Positions 8,362 to 18,677 of a stretch of 64,000 nucleotides of DNA are shown one piece after another. The stretch's first letter is position 1. Each line of letters opens with the position of its first letter. The notes beneath the pieces were generated by a model, which worked only from the letters and a program-made list of their open reading frames with translations, searched no databases and had not been told where the DNA came from. The DNA is from Caproicibacterium argilliputei (GTDB taxonomy: Bacteria > Bacillota > Clostridia > Oscillospirales > Acutalibacteraceae): positions 2,790,001 through 2,854,000 of the forward strand of contig NZ_CP135996.1 in NCBI RefSeq assembly GCF_029211325.2, written 5' to 3'. The position numbers were made by a program, and so were the translations under genes.

Positions 8362-9909
8362 TTACTTCACTGCCTTTGCCGCCGCAAGCAATGCGTTCAC
8401 ATCGGTGCTGTTAAACAGCCCGAAGGTCTGACCGTCTGCCGTAACCAGATAGCGCCGGTCGTTCACCTTATAGAACTGATATGTGTGGCGAACTTTTGCA
8501 TCGTAGCCGTTAAGTGTCAGCGTATATGCCGGGCTGCCGGACGGCGCGGCGGTGCTGTCCTCCAGCACCTGCAAACCGGTAATCTTGTCGAAGAACTTGG
8601 TGTAGCTTGTTTCATCCGAAAGCTTCTTGCCGTTGCACTGCGTTTTGTAGGTGTACACCGGCTGGTCTTCTGTCGAGGAGCTTTCGTCCTTGGTGCGAGT
8701 GACCACCATTTGATAGTCAACGCCGCTGCCCTCCAGCTTCACACCGGCAATATCCGCTGATGTGTTGGAAACCAGCGTCAGGCGCTGCAGGTCAAAGGCT
8801 TTCTGCGTCAGCCACGGCAGGCCGTTTACACTGATCGCGTAAACAATTCTGCCGCCCTTGAGCATCACATACTCATACGTACCGGAGTCTGTGCTGTCGC
8901 TGTCTGCGCTGCTGGTGTCACTCGGCTTCTGCCCGCCGACCAGAAGGGTGCCGGTTCCGCTGGCCGAGGTATAAGTCAGCTCAGACACCGGACTGTTAAA
9001 GCCGAATTTCTTCAGCTGCTCCGCCGTCGGATCCAGTGCCTCCACACTGGATGCGCTGATGGAAGAAAGCGCGCTGGTCAGCGTTTCCACCTTGCTGCTG
9101 TCTGCTGGGCGACCGTTCACAGTCCAATCGTCGCCGGAGCGAGCCAGCCCGAAGCTGCCGCTTTGGTTTTTCACATCGATCTTACTGAAGGAAGGCGCCG
9201 TTGCCGCACTGCCGGAAGCCGTTGTGGAAGCAGACGACACCGTAGGAATACTGGTGACCTGCGTGGAAAGATAGGCATTTTTGCCCTTCAGCAGGTTGTC
9301 TGCCAGTGTTGCGGCATAAATCGTGTCCTTATCTTTCAGTTTAATATAACGTGCCGTCGTGTCCAGCGGTGTTTCGTTGCCAATCAGCACTGTCACGCTG
9401 CTGCCGTCTGAAAAGGTACTGGTAAAGGACGCAATCGGATTATCCAAGCCGTAATCCGAAAGCGATGCGGCAGAACCAATGGTCTTCAAGGCAGAAAGGC
9501 TGTAGCCGTCCTGTGCGGTGGTTTCGATGGTGTCGCTGGAAGCGCTGACACCGGAAAGCTCGCTGATCTTAAACACGGTCTGCACCGCTGCCGACGAAGA
9601 GGCGGAAGACGAAGCGGAAGAACCCGAGGAAGAAGCGGAGGCGGCCGCAGCGCTGGCGGATGCTGCCGCTTCCGAAGCAGCCTTTGCGGTTGCCTCTTTA
9701 TCCGGCACAATGGTGTATGTGCCTTGTGCGTTTTTCACGGTCATGCTGACCAAGTCGCTGTCCTTATGGCTGTAGAGCTGCGTGGTTTCCAGACTGCTGC
9801 TCGATGAACTGCTGTCCCCAGACGGCGCAAAGTGCAGCCCCAGCAGGACGGCCACCAGACCAACCACACAAACCAGCAGGGCAATGAGCGTCCGTTTTGG
9901 GTGCCTCAT
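8362..9909 (-). CDS. DUF4340-domain membrane-anchored protein of the Gld-type ABC cluster
   Basis: 515-residue protein with an N-terminal anchor helix (TLIALLVCVVGLVAVLLGLH), a serine-rich linker, a low-complexity Ala/Ser stretch at about residues 85-120, and repeated beta-rich segments with the DUF4340 pattern LKTIGSAASLSDYGLDNP and LKKFGFNSP. Such proteins follow GldG-type proteins in many Firmicutes and are presumed partners of the ABC system. Its ATG at 9909 shares one base with the stop of the preceding gene (TGATG), which indicates translational coupling; a GGAGGAAG site lies inside the upstream gene. The 17-codon longer frame is ignored. The substrate is unknown. Confidence 0.8.
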   Translation of the reverse strand: MRHPKRTLIALLVCVVGLVAVLLGLHFAPSGDSSSSSSSLETTQLYSHKDSDLVSMTVKNAQGTYTIVPDKEATAKAASEAAASASAAAASASSSGSSASSSASSSAAVQTVFKISELSGVSASSDTIETTAQDGYSLSALKTIGSAASLSDYGLDNPIASFTSTFSDGSSVTVLIGNETPLDTTARYIKLKDKDTIYAATLADNLLKGKNAYLSTQVTSIPTVSSASTTASGSAATAPSFSKIDVKNQSGSFGLARSGDDWTVNGRPADSSKVETLTSALSSISASSVEALDPTAEQLKKFGFNSPVSELTYTSASGTGTLLVGGQKPSDTSSADSDSTDSGTYEYVMLKGGRIVYAISVNGLPWLTQKAFDLQRLTLVSNTSADIAGVKLEGSGVDYQMVVTRTKDESSSTEDQPVYTYKTQCNGKKLSDETSYTKFFDKITGLQVLEDSTAAPSGSPAYTLTLNGYDAKVRHTYQFYKVNDRRYLVTADGQTFGLFNSTDVNALLAAAKAVK

Positions 9910-11522
9910 CAGAGCTTCCTCCTTTTTCTGTAAACCAGAATGCCTGCCGCAAAGCAGCACAGCGGCAGTATGATTGTAAAGACGAGCAGACCCACCATGC
10001 TGCTGGCAGCACTGGAAAGGGAAATATCCGCCGAGTTGGTCTGTACCGGCGTGATGGTAATCGCATTGGTGCTGTCAGAACCGGTGATGTACTTGGCAAG
10101 GTCGGTGCTCCAAAGGCCGTTGCTGTACGTGTTGGTGTTGATAATCCCATCTACAAAGAAGTACGTACTGCCGCAGACTGCCACGCTGGCCTTTGCACTA
10201 CCCACGGTTTTCTGCCCCATGGCCGCGACAACCGATGCGCCCTTGTTCTTGCTTGCCGCGGAGGAATCCGTGGTTTCCTGTGTCACTGTGTAACTGGAGT
10301 CGTTCGATTTGAGCAGCGCACTGGTCGTCACACCGCTGACCGAACTGGAAACCGTCATGGCCTGCGACACCGGTGTGAGCAGATTGCTGTAAGAGGAGTC
10401 TTTGTTCAGCGTCACATCCGTGCCCGCCTGTGCCAGGATATAGGACGGCTCCTGCATAACATATTTGCTGGCATCTGACTCCATCACGAATTTGTTTTCA
10501 ATCGTAATGCCCCATTCTTTCAGGAATGCGGTCAAGTTGGGCATTTTGGTGGGATCCAAAGCGTAGGTGGTTACAATCAGCCCGCGGTCTTTTTTGTTGG
10601 TTGTGGAGGAAAGGAACGCGTCCAGCTTCTTAATTTCCGCTTCCGTGTAATCCGTCTGCGGCGCGCCGATGAAAATCATCTGGGCGTTCTCGGGGATTGC
10701 ATCCGTCAGCAAGCTAAAGTCCTTATTCTGGAACTGGTTGCTGGAGTACAACTTTTTAATGGCTGTGGCTGCTGTGGAGGAAAGCTGCTCCTTATGCCCG
10801 GTTTCAAACGCGATAATCGGGCGGTTTTCGGAATTCGCGTTGCTGATGCCGGAGGCCAGCGCATCGCCCACCTGCGCGTAAACCTGCCGGGTGCCAGACT
10901 GGCTGTCGCTCTGCACATCAAACAGGTCGGTGTACTTCACCACATAGCTGTTTTTGGGGGTGGTGACCACCACATCGCCGGAGGTCAGGCTGTCATCCGC
11001 ATATTTTGTAGCGAAACTCGGGTCTTTGTCCAGGTCTTTGTAAGCAACAGAAATCTTGCTGTTGCGCTCTGCCATTTTGCCGGCAATCACACCCACCTGG
11101 CTATACTTAATGTTATAGGAAGAAAGAATCTGATTGTTTTTGACTTCCTCTTCCGTGCCGATAATGGTCAGCGTTGTATTCTGCTTCACGCTGTCCACCA
11201 CTTTTTTAACGTTGTCGCTCAAGGAGTTGAGCCCGCCGGTAGTCAGGTCGATGTTCATGCTCGGAAACTTGCTGCCCAGCATGGAAATCACCACATTGAC
11301 CAAAACCAGAATCACCAGCCCCAGTGCGGTGATAGCGGTTGCCGTACTGCCGTGGCGGAAGTGCTGAGAGCGCAAAACTTCCCGCAAGGGCTTCTTGCTT
11401 TTCTTTTTATCTTCCTTGCGGGCTTTTTTGCGGGCAAGTTCCGCCTCCTGCGCCGCTTTTTCCTCTTTATCCTTGACGTATTCGGATTTTTTCAGCTCGG
11501 TGGATTTGTCGCGTCTGTTCAT
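9909..11522 (-). CDS. GldG-like ABC-associated substrate-domain protein
   Basis: 537 residues. Residues 1-50 are extremely lysine/glutamate rich and cytoplasmic; one helix (TAITALGLVILVLVNVVISM) follows; then a large extracytoplasmic domain of the ABC_transp_aux/GldG type (NSENRPIIAFETGHKEQLS, GAPQTDYTEAEIKKLDAFLS) and a final helix near the C-terminus (GLLVFTIILPLCCFAAGILV). It starts at ATG 11522 after GGAGGGGAAAAGC. It follows the permease with a 13-base gap and precedes DUF4340 with a one-base overlap. In Bacteroidetes the equivalents support gliding; in Firmicutes the role is unknown and probably concerns envelope transport. That function is inference only. Confidence 0.82.
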   Translation of the reverse strand: MNRRDKSTELKKSEYVKDKEEKAAQEAELARKKARKEDKKKSKKPLREVLRSQHFRHGSTATAITALGLVILVLVNVVISMLGSKFPSMNIDLTTGGLNSLSDNVKKVVDSVKQNTTLTIIGTEEEVKNNQILSSYNIKYSQVGVIAGKMAERNSKISVAYKDLDKDPSFATKYADDSLTSGDVVVTTPKNSYVVKYTDLFDVQSDSQSGTRQVYAQVGDALASGISNANSENRPIIAFETGHKEQLSSTAATAIKKLYSSNQFQNKDFSLLTDAIPENAQMIFIGAPQTDYTEAEIKKLDAFLSSTTNKKDRGLIVTTYALDPTKMPNLTAFLKEWGITIENKFVMESDASKYVMQEPSYILAQAGTDVTLNKDSSYSNLLTPVSQAMTVSSSVSGVTTSALLKSNDSSYTVTQETTDSSAASKNKGASVVAAMGQKTVGSAKASVAVCGSTYFFVDGIINTNTYSNGLWSTDLAKYITGSDSTNAITITPVQTNSADISLSSAASSMVGLLVFTIILPLCCFAAGILVYRKRRKL

Positions 11523-11535
11523 GCTTTTCCCCTCC

Positions 11536-12240
11536 TCAGTGCCAGCGGCGGCTCTCCAGCCGCCGTCCGGTTAAAAACAGCAGTGCCGCTGTAATGGAAA
11601 CAAAAAACACCACTGCGGAAATGTCAAAGATACCGGAAGTAAACTGCTGGTACCTGCTGGAAAAAGAAATCCATGTTACAATTTTAGAAAGCACCGAATT
11701 GTTCACCGCCGATGCGATCGAGTCGATAACCATCAGCGCAATGGCGATGCCCAGGCTGCCGATGGCCGCAACGATGGGGTTTTCCGTCAGGGAAGAAATA
11801 AAAATACCGATGGCTGTCATGGCAGAACCGAAGAACAGCGCGCCCAGATAGTAACCAAAAATCAAGCCCATGTTCGGCTGACCCACAAACAGCAGCACCA
11901 CCGCCGGAATCAGGGAAAGTGTCATGGCAATCGCATAAACGGCAAACGCCCCGATGTACTTGCCCACCACAATGGAAATCGTGCTCACCGGTGCGGTCAG
12001 CAGCGCCTGGTCGGTCTTGCTGCGACGCTCCTCACTGAGTGTGCGCATGGTCAGCACCGGAATGATAAGCATACACCACATAAACATATTGCTGTAAACG
12101 TAAGAAACATTAGAGGAGCTGCCGGAGATAAACACCTGCGTGTAAAAATATCCGAACAGCGCCAGCATCACGCCAATGCAGACATACGCCACCGGCGAAT
12201 GAAAGTACTGCCTCAGCTCTTTTTTTGCAACTGCGCCCAT
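11536..12240 (-). CDS. ABC-2 type permease (GldF-like)
   Basis: 234-residue membrane protein with six predicted helices. It begins MGAVAKKELRQYFHSPVAYV, the characteristic GldF/ABC-2 start in which a short amphipathic segment precedes the first helix, and contains TMRTLSEERRSKTDQALLTAPV, here noted by its key residues EERRSKTDQ, the coupling-helix motif of this family. ATG at 12240 lies 2 bases after the stop of the ATP-binding gene and GGAGGAGAAC serves as ribosome site. It is the membrane component for the ATPase encoded just upstream and works with the GldG-like and DUF4340 proteins downstream. Confidence 0.88.
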   Translation of the reverse strand: MGAVAKKELRQYFHSPVAYVCIGVMLALFGYFYTQVFISGSSSNVSYVYSNMFMWCMLIIPVLTMRTLSEERRSKTDQALLTAPVSTISIVVGKYIGAFAVYAIAMTLSLIPAVVLLFVGQPNMGLIFGYYLGALFFGSAMTAIGIFISSLTENPIVAAIGSLGIAIALMVIDSIASAVNNSVLSKIVTWISFSSRYQQFTSGIFDISAVVFFVSITAALLFLTGRRLESRRWH

Positions 12241-12242
12241 TT

Positions 12243-13364
12243 TCAGTTCTCCTCCTTCTGTCCGGATTGCTCCGCCGTCTGCGGTTCATCCTTCGGTTTT
12301 GCATCTGCGTGCGCGGCGCTGGTTTTTTCTTTGCGGGAAAGCTCCGCATCGGTCGTGGGCACCGTGTAATCCACTGCGTTTGCAAGGATTTTGCGCACCT
12401 TTTTATTTTTGGGCTTTTTGCTGAAGTCGCCCCGGTCGTCAACGGTATTGCTGGTCAACCGCAGGAAGATGTCCTCCAGCGTATTGCGCCGTGCAGACAT
12501 AGAAATCAGCGTCCAATTTTTGTCACAGCACAGGTGAAACACCTCGCGGCGGGCGTCGTCGTGCTCCTTGAGCGCAAAGCGCCAGATGCCCGGCTCGCTT
12601 TCACCCGCCGGCTCAATGCCCTCCACGTGCGGCAGGGCGCGCAGCGCCTTTTCCGCAGTATCTTTCGGTGCTTCGATTTCCACCATCAGCCGCTGCGGCT
12701 CCACGGTCTTTGCCAGTTCCTCCTGGGTGCCGTCCGCCACAAGGCGGCCATTGTTGACAATCAGGATGCGGTCGCAGGTCGCCTCGATTTCCTGCAGAAT
12801 ATGCGAAGACAGAATCACCGTGTGGTTTTTGCCCAGCGTTTTAATCAGGTTACGAATTTCAATAATCTGCTTTGGGTCCAGACCAACGGTCGGCTCGTCC
12901 AGAATCAGCACCGGCGGGTCGCCCAGCAGGGCCTGCGCCAGCCCAACACGCTGCCGGTAGCCCTTGGAAAGGTTGCCGATCAGGCGGGTGTACACATGGT
13001 CGATGCCGGTGCGGCGGCAGACCTGCCCGATATGCTCCTGCTTGGATTTTTTCACTTTCTTCAGATCATACAGAAAGCTCAGGTACTCTTCCACAGTCAT
13101 GTCCAGATACAGCGGCGGCATTTCCGGCAGATAGCCGAGGCAGCTTTTGGCGTCATCCGGTTCCTCCAGCACATCGTGCCCCTCGACCACCACTGTACCG
13201 CTTGTCGCGGAAAGGTAGCCTGTAATAATATTCATCGTTGTGGATTTGCCCGCACCGTTCGGCCCCAAAAAGCCCACGACACCGTTGCCCTCCACAGCAA
13301 AGCTCACATCCTGCAGGGCGATGTTCGGCCCATATCGTTTTGTGAGGTGGCTGACTTCAATCAT
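12243..13364 (-). CDS. ABC transporter ATP-binding protein (GldA-like) with C-terminal extension
   Basis: 373 residues. Walker A GPNGAGKST near residue 37, Q-loop region LGYLPEMPPLY, signature LSKGYRQRVGLAQAL, Walker B VLILDEPTVGLD and the switch histidine in ILSSHILQE are all intact. The nucleotide-binding fold ends near residue 225; the next 90 residues match the regulatory tail of CcmA/GldA-type ATPases, and the last 60 are a highly charged low-complexity tail. First gene of a four-gene minus-strand operon (ATPase, permease, GldG-like, DUF4340). ATG at 13364 follows AAAGGAGTTGG. The cargo cannot be deduced. Confidence 0.92.
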   Translation of the reverse strand: MIEVSHLTKRYGPNIALQDVSFAVEGNGVVGFLGPNGAGKSTTMNIITGYLSATSGTVVVEGHDVLEEPDDAKSCLGYLPEMPPLYLDMTVEEYLSFLYDLKKVKKSKQEHIGQVCRRTGIDHVYTRLIGNLSKGYRQRVGLAQALLGDPPVLILDEPTVGLDPKQIIEIRNLIKTLGKNHTVILSSHILQEIEATCDRILIVNNGRLVADGTQEELAKTVEPQRLMVEIEAPKDTAEKALRALPHVEGIEPAGESEPGIWRFALKEHDDARREVFHLCCDKNWTLISMSARRNTLEDIFLRLTSNTVDDRGDFSKKPKNKKVRKILANAVDYTVPTTDAELSRKEKTSAAHADAKPKDEPQTAEQSGQKEEN

Positions 13365-13587
13365 CCGTTTCCAACTCCTTTGATTTTCTCCCCACCTGTT
13401 CGCAAAAGCAGGACTTTCGAAAAACAGGTTTTTTCCCGCTTTTTTGTAGGCTTCCCACTCGGCGGGATGTGGGCAGCCTTTCTAAAATAGCGTTGTCAGT
13501 ATACCTTTCCTATCTGAACGTTGTGTGAAGTTCCCGTGGATATCCCGTGGAAGGCCCGGTTTCGTGCTTTAAATTTCTGTACTTTAC

Positions 13588-13616
13588 TTGACGGAACCTT
13601 TTCTTGCGTATACAAT
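13588..13616 (+). promoter_or_regulatory. Promoter of the DUF1015 gene; rest of 13365-13709 is leader and non-coding
   Basis: TTGACG at 13588-13593, 17-base spacer, TACAAT at 13611-13616. The remaining intergenic DNA up to 13709 contains a G+C-rich leader with short stems (for example CCGG/CCGG) and no gene that I can support. Confidence 0.5.
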
Positions 13617-13709
13617 AAGAATCATTATCCGGTCGACGCATTTTTCCGGTTCCGCCGGCGCCTGTGGGCGGCGCGGAGCCTTTCTACAACCTGTCAGGAG
13701 GGGAATTTC

Positions 13710-14987
13710 ATGGCTGTCATAAAACCGTTCCGTGCACTGCGCTATGCCGACAAAGCAGGCAGCATTGCAAAGCTGGTCTGCCCGCCTTATGATATCATAA
13801 GTGAGGACGAACGCAGCGCGTATCTTGCCGAAAATCCATACAATGTCATTCGTCTGGAGCTGCCCCGCGGCGAAAAACCCTACGCCGAAGCAGGCCGCAC
13901 CCTGCATGAATGGGAAAAAAGCGGCATCCTGCAGCAGGATACCCAGCCCGGCCTGTACATTTACGAGGAGGAATTTACCGCTTACGGCCAAACCAAGCGT
14001 GTCAAGGGCTTTATCTGCCGCGTCAAACTGGAGCCGTTTGAAAACGGCGTCATTCTGCCGCATGAGGAAACCCTGAGTAAAGCCAAGCAGGATCGCTTTC
14101 AGCTGATGCAGTCCACATTCTGCAACTTCAGTCAGATTTATTCGCTGTACATGGACCCCAAGCACGTGACGCGCGCCCGTATTGACGCGCTGAGTCAGGA
14201 CACGCCCCGCTACGAATTTTCGGACGGCGCGGTCACCCATCGCCTGTGGATTGTCAACGACCCCGTCGCCATTTCGGCGGTCTGCGATGACTTCGCCGCG
14301 CGCAGGCTGTACATCGCAGACGGACACCACCGCTACGAAACCGCCCTGAACTTCCGCAACCACTGCCGCGACGAGGGCATCATCTCTCCGGAGCCGGACT
14401 ACTGCATGATGATGCTGGTGGACATGGAAGATCCCGGTCTGGTTGTCTTCCCGACCCACCGGCTGATACACGGTCTTGACAACTTTGACCGTGAGGCACT
14501 GCTGAATCGCTGCCGCGAAACCTTTACCGTTACGCACGAGGAGGGAACCGCCTCCGTTCCGCAGAAGCTCAGCGCCTGCTATGCTGCCGGTCAAAAAGCC
14601 TTCGCGTGCTACTGCGGCGGTGACAGCTGGGACTTGCTGGTACTGAAGGACCTTTCTGTGATGCAGGACGTTCTTCCCGAAAAGTCTGCGGCAAGCCGTG
14701 GATTGGACGTTTCCGTTCTGCACACACTGGTACTGGAAAAAGTACTGGGCATTGACAAGGAAAACATGGCGCAGCAGAAAAATCTGTCTTACACCCGCGA
14801 TTTTGACGAAGCCATCGCCAGCGTGCAATCTGGAAAGAACCAGTGTGCGTTCCTGATGAACCCAACCCGCGTGCAGGAAATTCGGGATGTGGCGGCTGCC
14901 GGTGAAAAAATGCCGCAGAAGTCCACCTACTTTTATCCCAAGCTGATTACTGGCCTTGCCATGAACCAGATGAACATTCTTCGCTGA
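13710..14987 (+). CDS. DUF1015 family protein
   Basis: 425-residue cytosolic protein. It starts MAVIKPFRALRYADKAG, then the near-invariant CPPYDIIS, NPYNVIRLELPRG, EFTAYGQTKRVKGFIC, LPHEETLSKAKQDR and ADGHHRYETAL, all hallmarks of DUF1015 (once annotated as SerC-associated because of its neighbourhood). The histidine-rich ADGHHRYE motif suggests a catalytic or nucleotide/metal-binding site, but the reaction is not established. ATG at 13710 follows AGGAGGGG; the frame is open 63 codons further upstream but without family similarity. serA/serC are not neighbours here. A terminator at 15001-15041 overlaps the next promoter. Confidence 0.88.
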   Translation: MAVIKPFRALRYADKAGSIAKLVCPPYDIISEDERSAYLAENPYNVIRLELPRGEKPYAEAGRTLHEWEKSGILQQDTQPGLYIYEEEFTAYGQTKRVKGFICRVKLEPFENGVILPHEETLSKAKQDRFQLMQSTFCNFSQIYSLYMDPKHVTRARIDALSQDTPRYEFSDGAVTHRLWIVNDPVAISAVCDDFAARRLYIADGHHRYETALNFRNHCRDEGIISPEPDYCMMMLVDMEDPGLVVFPTHRLIHGLDNFDREALLNRCRETFTVTHEEGTASVPQKLSACYAAGQKAFACYCGGDSWDLLVLKDLSVMQDVLPEKSAASRGLDVSVLHTLVLEKVLGIDKENMAQQKNLSYTRDFDEAIASVQSGKNQCAFLMNPTRVQEIRDVAAAGEKMPQKSTYFYPKLITGLAMNQMNILR

Positions 14988-15000
14988 ACACAAAAACATA

Positions 15001-15041
15001 AAGGCGGGAAGCATACGCAGATTGACGCTTGCCGCCTTTTT
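15001..15041 (+). terminator. Terminator of the DUF1015 gene
   Basis: AAGGCGG and CCGCCTT arms with inner AAGC/GCTT pairs, followed by TTTTT. The downstream promoter's -35 lies inside the loop. Confidence 0.7.
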
Positions 15042-15050
15042 GCCTATAAT
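15022..15050 (+). promoter_or_regulatory. Near-consensus promoter of ilvBNC
   Basis: TTGACG at 15022-15027, 17-base spacer, TATAAT at 15045-15050. It is embedded in the upstream terminator; about 85 bases of leader separate it from ilvB. Confidence 0.65.
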
Positions 15051-15143
15051 GAAGGCAGGGCTTCTTTTCGCGGATTTTCTGCCGGAAAGCAGCCGTTCCG
15101 CATATTTGTGCTGCGATATTTTTGAAAAGAGGGGGCGTCCATT

Positions 15144-16766
15144 TTGGCAAGCGGCGCTGAAATCATGGTCAAGTGTCTGGAAAACGAGGATGTACACCTC
15201 ATTTTTGGGTATCCGGGCGCTGCCATCTGTCCGTTTTACGACTGTCTTCTTCCCTCCTCCGTCCGGCACGTTTTGGTGCGTGAGGAGCAAAACGCGGCCC
15301 ATATGGCCAGTGGCTATGCCCGTTCCTGCGGCAAGGTGGGTGTGTGCGTGGTGACCTCCGGTCCCGGCGCAACCAACCTGATCACCGGCATTGCCACGGC
15401 ATATATGGACTCAATTCCGCTGGTGATTATCTCCGGCCAGGTCAACTCCTGGCTGCTGGGACGCGATGTGTTTCAGGAGGCCGACATCACCGGCGCGTGT
15501 GAAAGCTTTACCAAGCACAGCTATCTGGTTAAGGATGCTGCCGACCTGCCGCGTATTTTTAAGGAGGCGTTTCACATTGCCTCCACCGGCAGACCCGGCC
15601 CTGTGCTGATTGATGTGCCCACCGATGTGCAGAACCAGGAAGTAAAGACTTGGAAGTACCCGGAGTCCGCCTCCATCCGCGGCTACAAGCCCCGCACGCA
15701 GGGGCATGCGCTGCAGGTGAAAAAGGCACTCAAAGCCATCAGCGAGGCAGAGCGCCCCATCCTCTGCTGTGGCGGCGGCGTGGTGCTGTCTAATGCCCGT
15801 GAGGAAATGATTGCTTTCGCAAAGAAAAGCGGCATTCCGGTCTGCGCAACAATGATGGGCATCGGCGTCATGCCGATGGACAGCGATTATTATATGGGCA
15901 TGATCGGTATGCACGGTCGCTCCAGCGCGAATCTGACCATGCAGCAGGCAGACCTTGTCATTCTCTGCGGCGCGCGCGTGGGTGACCGCGCGGTTTCCGC
16001 GCCGCAGCAGATTGCGGAAAAGGCAAAAATCATCCACATCGACATTGACCCCGCGGAAATCGGCAAAAATATGCCGGTCGACATCCCCATTGTCGGCGAC
16101 ATCCGGCAGGTGCTGCGCAGCCTGACCGAGCAGGTGACCGACACCGTCCCGGAGGCGTGGAAACAGAAAGTGTTGGACTACAAAAATCAATTTCCGCCGC
16201 GCGGTGAACCCCGCGAGGACTTTGTAGAGCCGCGTGTCTTCATGCGCGACCTGTCCACCATGATGGAAGAAAAAGCGATTCTTGCCGCTGACGTGGGACA
16301 GAACCAGATTTGGGCGGCACGCAACTTCAACGTCAAGGAGGGCCGCTTCCTGACCAGCGGCGGACTGGGTACCATGGGGTACGCAGTTCCCGCCGCCATC
16401 GGCGCCAAGCTGGCAAAGCCAAAGCGCCAGGTAGTGGCAGTCTGCGGCGACGGCTCGTTTCAAATGTCCATGTGCGAACTTGGCACACTGATTCAAAACC
16501 AAGCCGATGTGAAAATCATCATCATGCAAAACCAAACGCTCGGCATGGTCAAAGAGTTTCAGGACAGGCTTTACGGTGGGCGCTATATTGGCACCTCGCT
16601 GCAAGGCGGCGCCCCTGACTTTGTCAAGTTGGCCGGCAGCTACGGCATTCGCGCCTCCTTTGCCTGCAGCAACGCACAGGCAAAGCGGCAGGCAAAGGAA
16701 ATGCTTTCGTATGACGGCCCTTATATTCTCGTGTGCAGGGTAGACCCCAGCACACCCACCATTTAA
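15144..16766 (+). CDS. ilvB: Acetolactate synthase, large (catalytic) subunit
   Basis: TPP-dependent condensation of pyruvate (or pyruvate and 2-oxobutyrate), first shared step to valine, leucine and isoleucine. 540 residues. The N-terminal TPP domain has the catalytic glutamate in VREEQNAAHMASGYAR and SGPGATNLITG; the central FAD/nucleotide fold follows; the C-terminal domain has the TPP motif CGDGSFQMS ending in MQNQTLGMV. The length is a little shorter than many IlvB (about 560) but all motifs are present. TTG at 15144 follows GAGGGGGCG. ilvN begins 16 bases after the stop and ilvC is next, so the three genes form one branched-chain biosynthetic cluster. Confidence 0.94.
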   Translation: MASGAEIMVKCLENEDVHLIFGYPGAAICPFYDCLLPSSVRHVLVREEQNAAHMASGYARSCGKVGVCVVTSGPGATNLITGIATAYMDSIPLVIISGQVNSWLLGRDVFQEADITGACESFTKHSYLVKDAADLPRIFKEAFHIASTGRPGPVLIDVPTDVQNQEVKTWKYPESASIRGYKPRTQGHALQVKKALKAISEAERPILCCGGGVVLSNAREEMIAFAKKSGIPVCATMMGIGVMPMDSDYYMGMIGMHGRSSANLTMQQADLVILCGARVGDRAVSAPQQIAEKAKIIHIDIDPAEIGKNMPVDIPIVGDIRQVLRSLTEQVTDTVPEAWKQKVLDYKNQFPPRGEPREDFVEPRVFMRDLSTMMEEKAILAADVGQNQIWAARNFNVKEGRFLTSGGLGTMGYAVPAAIGAKLAKPKRQVVAVCGDGSFQMSMCELGTLIQNQADVKIIIMQNQTLGMVKEFQDRLYGGRYIGTSLQGGAPDFVKLAGSYGIRASFACSNAQAKRQAKEMLSYDGPYILVCRVDPSTPTI

Positions 16767-16781
16767 GGGAGGCGGCCGTTT

Positions 16782-17306
16782 ATGAAATATACGCTTTCCG
16801 TTCTGGTTGAAAACCAGCCCGGTATTCTTTCCAAAGTTGCGGGGCTTTTTTCCCGCCGCGGGTTCAATATTGACTCTCTCGCTGTCGGTGTCACAGACGA
16901 CGCCTCCGTTTCGCGCATTACCATTGTGGTCAACGGCGACGAGCACATGGTCGAGCAGGTGGAAAAACAGCTCAACAAGCTGATTCAGGTCATTAAAGTC
17001 AAGGTGCTGGAACCTGACGCTTTCATCTCCCGCGAGCTGTCGCTTATCAAGGTCAACTGCCGCACGCAGGAGCGCGGCGATGTGATGAAAATTGCTGAGC
17101 TGATGCAGGCGCGCATTGTCGATGTGACCACGGTCAGCCTGACACTGGAATTCTGCGACACAGACGAGCGCACCCAGACGCTGATTGACCTGCTGCGGCC
17201 GTTTGGCTTTAAGGAAATCGTGCGCGCCGGCACCATTGCCATCGAGCGGGGTGTGCGCACCACCGCCCTTTCCAAACGTACAAAAAGCAAGTCTGCAGCA
17301 GATTAA
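16782..17306 (+). CDS. ilvN: Acetolactate synthase, regulatory subunit
   Basis: 174-residue small subunit that binds valine and activates IlvB. The ACT domain fills about residues 1-75 (YTLSVLVENQPGILSKVAGL, RRGFNIDSLAVG), and the C-terminal ALSS domain follows (RELSLIKVNC, FKEIVRAGTIAIERG). Length is normal for Firmicutes IlvN/IlvH. ATG at 16782 follows AAGGGAGGCGG. A short hairpin-plus-T terminator at 17320-17349 separates it from the ilvC leader, so part of the transcription may end here. Confidence 0.95.
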   Translation: MKYTLSVLVENQPGILSKVAGLFSRRGFNIDSLAVGVTDDASVSRITIVVNGDEHMVEQVEKQLNKLIQVIKVKVLEPDAFISRELSLIKVNCRTQERGDVMKIAELMQARIVDVTTVSLTLEFCDTDERTQTLIDLLRPFGFKEIVRAGTIAIERGVRTTALSKRTKSKSAAD

Positions 17307-17319
17307 AGAATTAAATTTG

Positions 17320-18528
<1,209 letters not shown>

Positions 18529-18541
18529 GCTTTTCAACAAA

Positions 18542-18577
18542 AAAGACCTGCCGCTTTGCGCGCAGGTCTTTTTTTGG
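18542..18577 (+). terminator. Terminator of ilvC
   Basis: AAAGACCTGC pairs with GCAGGTCTTT; run of seven T follows. Confidence 0.85.
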
Positions 18578-18604
18578 TAATTCGCATGGCGGCCTATTTT
18601 TTTC

Positions 18605-18633
18605 TTGAAACTTTTTCTAACTTCATATAAAAT
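18605..18633 (+). promoter_or_regulatory. Promoter of the DUF975-like gene
   Basis: TTGAAA at 18605-18610, 17-base spacer, TAAAAT at 18628-18633. Confidence 0.6.
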
Positions 18634-18677
18634 AAAGAGAATAGACAGGTTTGTCCGCACAACGAAGGAGAGATTTT

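Noticed and set aside
13521..13709. 63-codon N-terminal extension of the DUF1015 protein
   Set aside because: The promoter lies inside it, and the ATG at 13710 has a strong AGGAGGGG site and the canonical family start.
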